NCBI GenBank assembly: GCA_900314855.1
Contig: OMWZ01000016.1
Coordinates: 1 to 41,324, forward strand
From: an uncultured Selenomonadales bacterium
GTDB lineage: Bacteria; Bacillota; Negativicutes; Acidaminococcales; Acidaminococcaceae
Direction: 5' to 3'
Length of the DNA stretch: 41,324 bases
The notes beneath the pieces were generated by a model. That model did not search any database. It saw only the letters and a list, made by a program, of their open reading frames with translations, and was not told where the DNA came from. This document shows positions 41,200-41,324 of this stretch, piece after piece. The position numbers and the translations under genes are program-made. How positions within the stretch are numbered: the stretch's first letter is position 1; every line of letters begins with the position of its first letter.

Positions 41200-41324
41200 G
41201 CATCTCCATTTCGTTCGAGGGAAAGGTCTTGGTTGTCAAGACATGTGTTACACACCAGAATGTGAGAAATACTCTGTTACAACTTGGTTCGGGCTTTTGA
41301 ATGCGAGGGATGTCTTGGCCGTGC
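41200..41324. other. Edge segment of unlike composition, with an open frame running off the window
   Basis: The last ~125 bases are less GC-rich than the genes. A plus-strand frame from ATG at 41243 stays open for 27 codons to the edge, containing two cysteines early (MCYTPEC), but it has no ribosome binding site. GTCTTG and CAAGAC form a short inverted repeat at about 41226-41242, and GTCTTGG recurs near the edge. It may be the start of another gene or a mobile-element end. Not enough is visible to decide. Confidence 0.25.

Overview
The window is a GC-rich stretch of bacterial chromosome with the gene content of a Gram-positive-lineage (Bacillota/Firmicutes) anaerobe. The markers are the rapZ-yvcK-whiA cluster, a six-cysteine SCIFF peptide with its radical-SAM maturase, BioW-dependent biotin synthesis and two-subunit class I fumarase. 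Negativicutes (Acidaminococcaceae/Veillonellaceae type) or a high-GC Clostridium relative would fit; the sequence alone does not settle which. Every recognised gene except one (the membrane protein at 6760-7287) lies on the minus strand, and tandem rRNA-type promoters at the left edge also fire leftwards. The minus strand is therefore probably the leading strand here.

Layout on the minus strand, read left to right on the map. 1-475: leader and two strong promoters of what is probably an rRNA operon lying outside the window. 476-2234: SCIFF peptide gene scfA, a hairpin, and maturase scfB. 2281-6416: rapZ, yvcK, whiA and a membrane-anchored polysaccharide deacetylase. 6660-11640: a biotin locus, with operon bioD-bioA-bioW-bioF and a plus-strand five- or six-helix membrane protein; both transcription units carry a BirA-type operator (GTTAAC-N15-GTTAAC/GTTGAC). 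11747-12568: Cof-type HAD phosphatase. 12664-21279: GNAT acetyltransferase, exoA, uvrB, uvrA, uvrC and a small membrane protein, i.e. the whole UvrABC excision set beside an AP endonuclease. 21380-22717: dicarboxylate/amino-acid:cation symporter. 22922-26490: uridine phosphorylase, phosphopentomutase, an unknown secreted protein and a HAD phosphatase. 26651-27817: cyclopropane fatty acid synthase.

28171-32314 is a pilus or pseudopilus operon: a GspF/PilC platform protein, one major pilin-like protein and four divergent prepilin-like proteins, the last with a repetitive, probably beta-helical C-terminus. No assembly ATPase, prepilin peptidase or secretin is in the window. Upstream of it lies an AT-rich intergenic region with DnaA-box matches and two perfect inverted repeats. 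32569-35204 holds an unknown secreted protein, an RlmI-type rRNA methyltransferase and an unknown helical protein. 35232-38083 holds the two-subunit fumarase and malic enzyme, which together connect fumarate, malate and pyruvate. 38350-41126 holds a metallophosphoesterase, XTP/dITP pyrophosphatase, an unknown membrane-anchored protein, a CofE-like (F420 gamma-glutamyl ligase fold) protein and a thioesterase.

The best leads for new biology are the BirA-regulated S-component-like membrane protein beside a pimelate-dependent biotin operon, the DnaA-box/palindrome region in front of the pilus operon, the pilin with a beta-helix-like tail, and the stand-alone CofE-like protein. I saw no tRNA gene, CRISPR array, complete insertion sequence or frameshifted gene.
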